Part shown: positions 5,107 through 5,828 of the stretch, piece by piece
Numbering within the stretch: the stretch's first letter is position 1
How the letters are laid out: each line of letters begins with the position of its first letter
Source: CAYYGL01 sp964471235
GTDB lineage: Bacteria; Calditrichota; Calditrichia; RBG-13-44-9; J075
Assembly: GCA_964471235.1 (NCBI GenBank)
Contig: CAYYGL010000245.1
Coordinates: forward strand, 1 to 5,828
Direction of reading: 5' to 3'
Length of the DNA stretch: 5,828 nucleotides
Notes under the pieces: model-generated
Seen by the model: only the letters and a program-made list of their open reading frames with translations
Databases searched by the model: none
What the model was told of the DNA's origin: nothing
Made by a program: the position numbers and the translations under genes

Positions 5107-5828
5107 ATGTTCACAAATCGTAAACTCAATAACATTCAGCGGCTTTTTTTCATTGCTGCTCTTGTTCTGCTCACCGGGATTCTGGCAGCCGGCTTCTTTG
5201 TGCAAAATCAAATAAAACATACGTTTTACCTTAATCAACAGAACACGCTTTTAGAAACCGTCAATCATATTCTACCTCAATTCCCGATAAAAGAACTGAA
5301 CAATCGCAACATCCCCGCTCTAAAAGCATTTTCCCGAAAAATTCAGCGGCTAACCCAATTGCGAATGACAATCATCTCTCCAAACGGTGCCATCTTAGCG
5401 GATTCCAATATACCGGCATCTCAACTCCCGAAGAAGGATAATCAAAATATTTCACCGGATCTCCGGGAAGCACGAAAAACCGGCATCAACATCAAGGTTG
5501 AAAGACTTCCCCTGCCCCGGGCTTCTCAATTGACGATAACCCGGGCTATTTACAAAGGAGATTCTCTGATGGGATTTGCACGATTTCGGGCTTCACTGGA
5601 AAAAACGGAGCGCGCTTACCGGCAGGCTTCCCGAATATTATGGGGAGTTATGCTCTTTTTCCTCGGTCTCTCTTATCTGACCGGTTTGTTCATCCTGCGC
5701 CATTTCCGAAAACGGATTACAGCTTTTGCCGGCATTGCCGGGGAACTTACCAAACCGTCATCCTTCCCTATGCATCCGTTTCCACCGAAGGACCTTGCCG
5801 GGCCCGGAAAGCAGTTGAATTTGTTAAC
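5107..5828 (+). CDS. PhoR-like sensor histidine kinase, N-terminal part (cut by the window end)
   Basis: The frame stays open from ATG 5107 to the last base, giving 240 residues of a larger protein. The visible order is a short cytoplasmic N-terminus, membrane span 1 (about 12-33, LFFIAALVLLTGILAAGFF), an extracytoplasmic sensor region (about 34-176), membrane span 2 (about 177-197, ILWGVMLFFLGLSYLTGLF) and the start of a HAMP-like linker (from about 198, RHFRKRITAF). The sensor block LRMTIISPNGAILADS (85-100) followed by PDLREARKTG matches the pattern of PhoR-type kinases (R-T-I-x-x-x-G-x-V/I-L-A-D-S, then the RPE-x-x-x-A region). The dimerisation/phosphoacceptor and ATPase domains must lie beyond the window and are not seen. 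It follows the response regulator by 36 bases in the same frame, after a TGA, so the two form an operon. No Shine-Dalgarno is visible before the ATG (TATATTTAAAC). Being the partner of the upstream regulator is inferred from adjacency. Confidence 0.88.
   Translation, partial: MFTNRKLNNIQRLFFIAALVLLTGILAAGFFVQNQIKHTFYLNQQNTLLETVNHILPQFPIKELNNRNIPALKAFSRKIQRLTQLRMTIISPNGAILADSNIPASQLPKKDNQNISPDLREARKTGINIKVERLPLPRASQLTITRAIYKGDSLMGFARFRASLEKTERAYRQASRILWGVMLFFLGLSYLTGLFILRHFRKRITAFAGIAGELTKPSSFPMHPFPPKDLAGPGKQLNLL

Overview
The window looks like chromosomal DNA from a Gram-negative bacterium with an outer membrane. It carries the C-terminal barrel of a TonB-dependent receptor. The best lineage guess is the FCB group (Bacteroidota, Calditrichota, Ignavibacteriota and relatives), because of the receptor's style (FWYGLLST, GLDARYYKGEHWREV, FNLLDEKYITDADDG). 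This is inference; there is no rRNA or other decisive marker. All recognisable genes lie on the + strand.

Layout. Positions 1-1493 hold the 3' part of the receptor gene, closed by a strong intrinsic terminator at 1520-1549. The gap 1550-1773 looks empty in a simple ORF scan, but it contains the remains of a short protein split over two frames (1564-1763). A one-base slip in an A-run would join the halves. Its tail resembles the C-terminal tips of Rhs-type polymorphic toxins. Ten bases later starts a small gene for a 115-residue protein of unknown function (1774-2121). It overlaps by 20 bases a secreted ectonucleotide pyrophosphatase/phosphodiesterase-like metalloenzyme (2102-3361) whose visible zinc and nucleophile residues are all intact. 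After a 76-base spacer with nested inverted repeats comes a family 2 glycosyltransferase (3438-4280).

The right end is a two-component system: an OmpR/PhoB-type response regulator (4384-5070) and the N-terminal half of a PhoR-like sensor kinase (5107 to beyond the window). Upstream of the regulator is a pair of 11-bp-spaced direct repeats followed, 10 bp later, by an extended -10 element. This is the geometry of a Pho box promoter and suggests autoregulation and a phosphate-starvation role.

How the genes may work together. A phosphodiesterase that frees phosphate or nucleosides in the periplasm and a PhoB/PhoR-like sensor pair would fit phosphate scavenging. The glycosyltransferase probably serves surface polysaccharide or lipid glycosylation. 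The receptor upstream is separated by a terminator and is probably an independent unit. The most unusual spot is 1564-2121, a possible decayed or frameshifted toxin tip with a candidate partner gene directly behind it.
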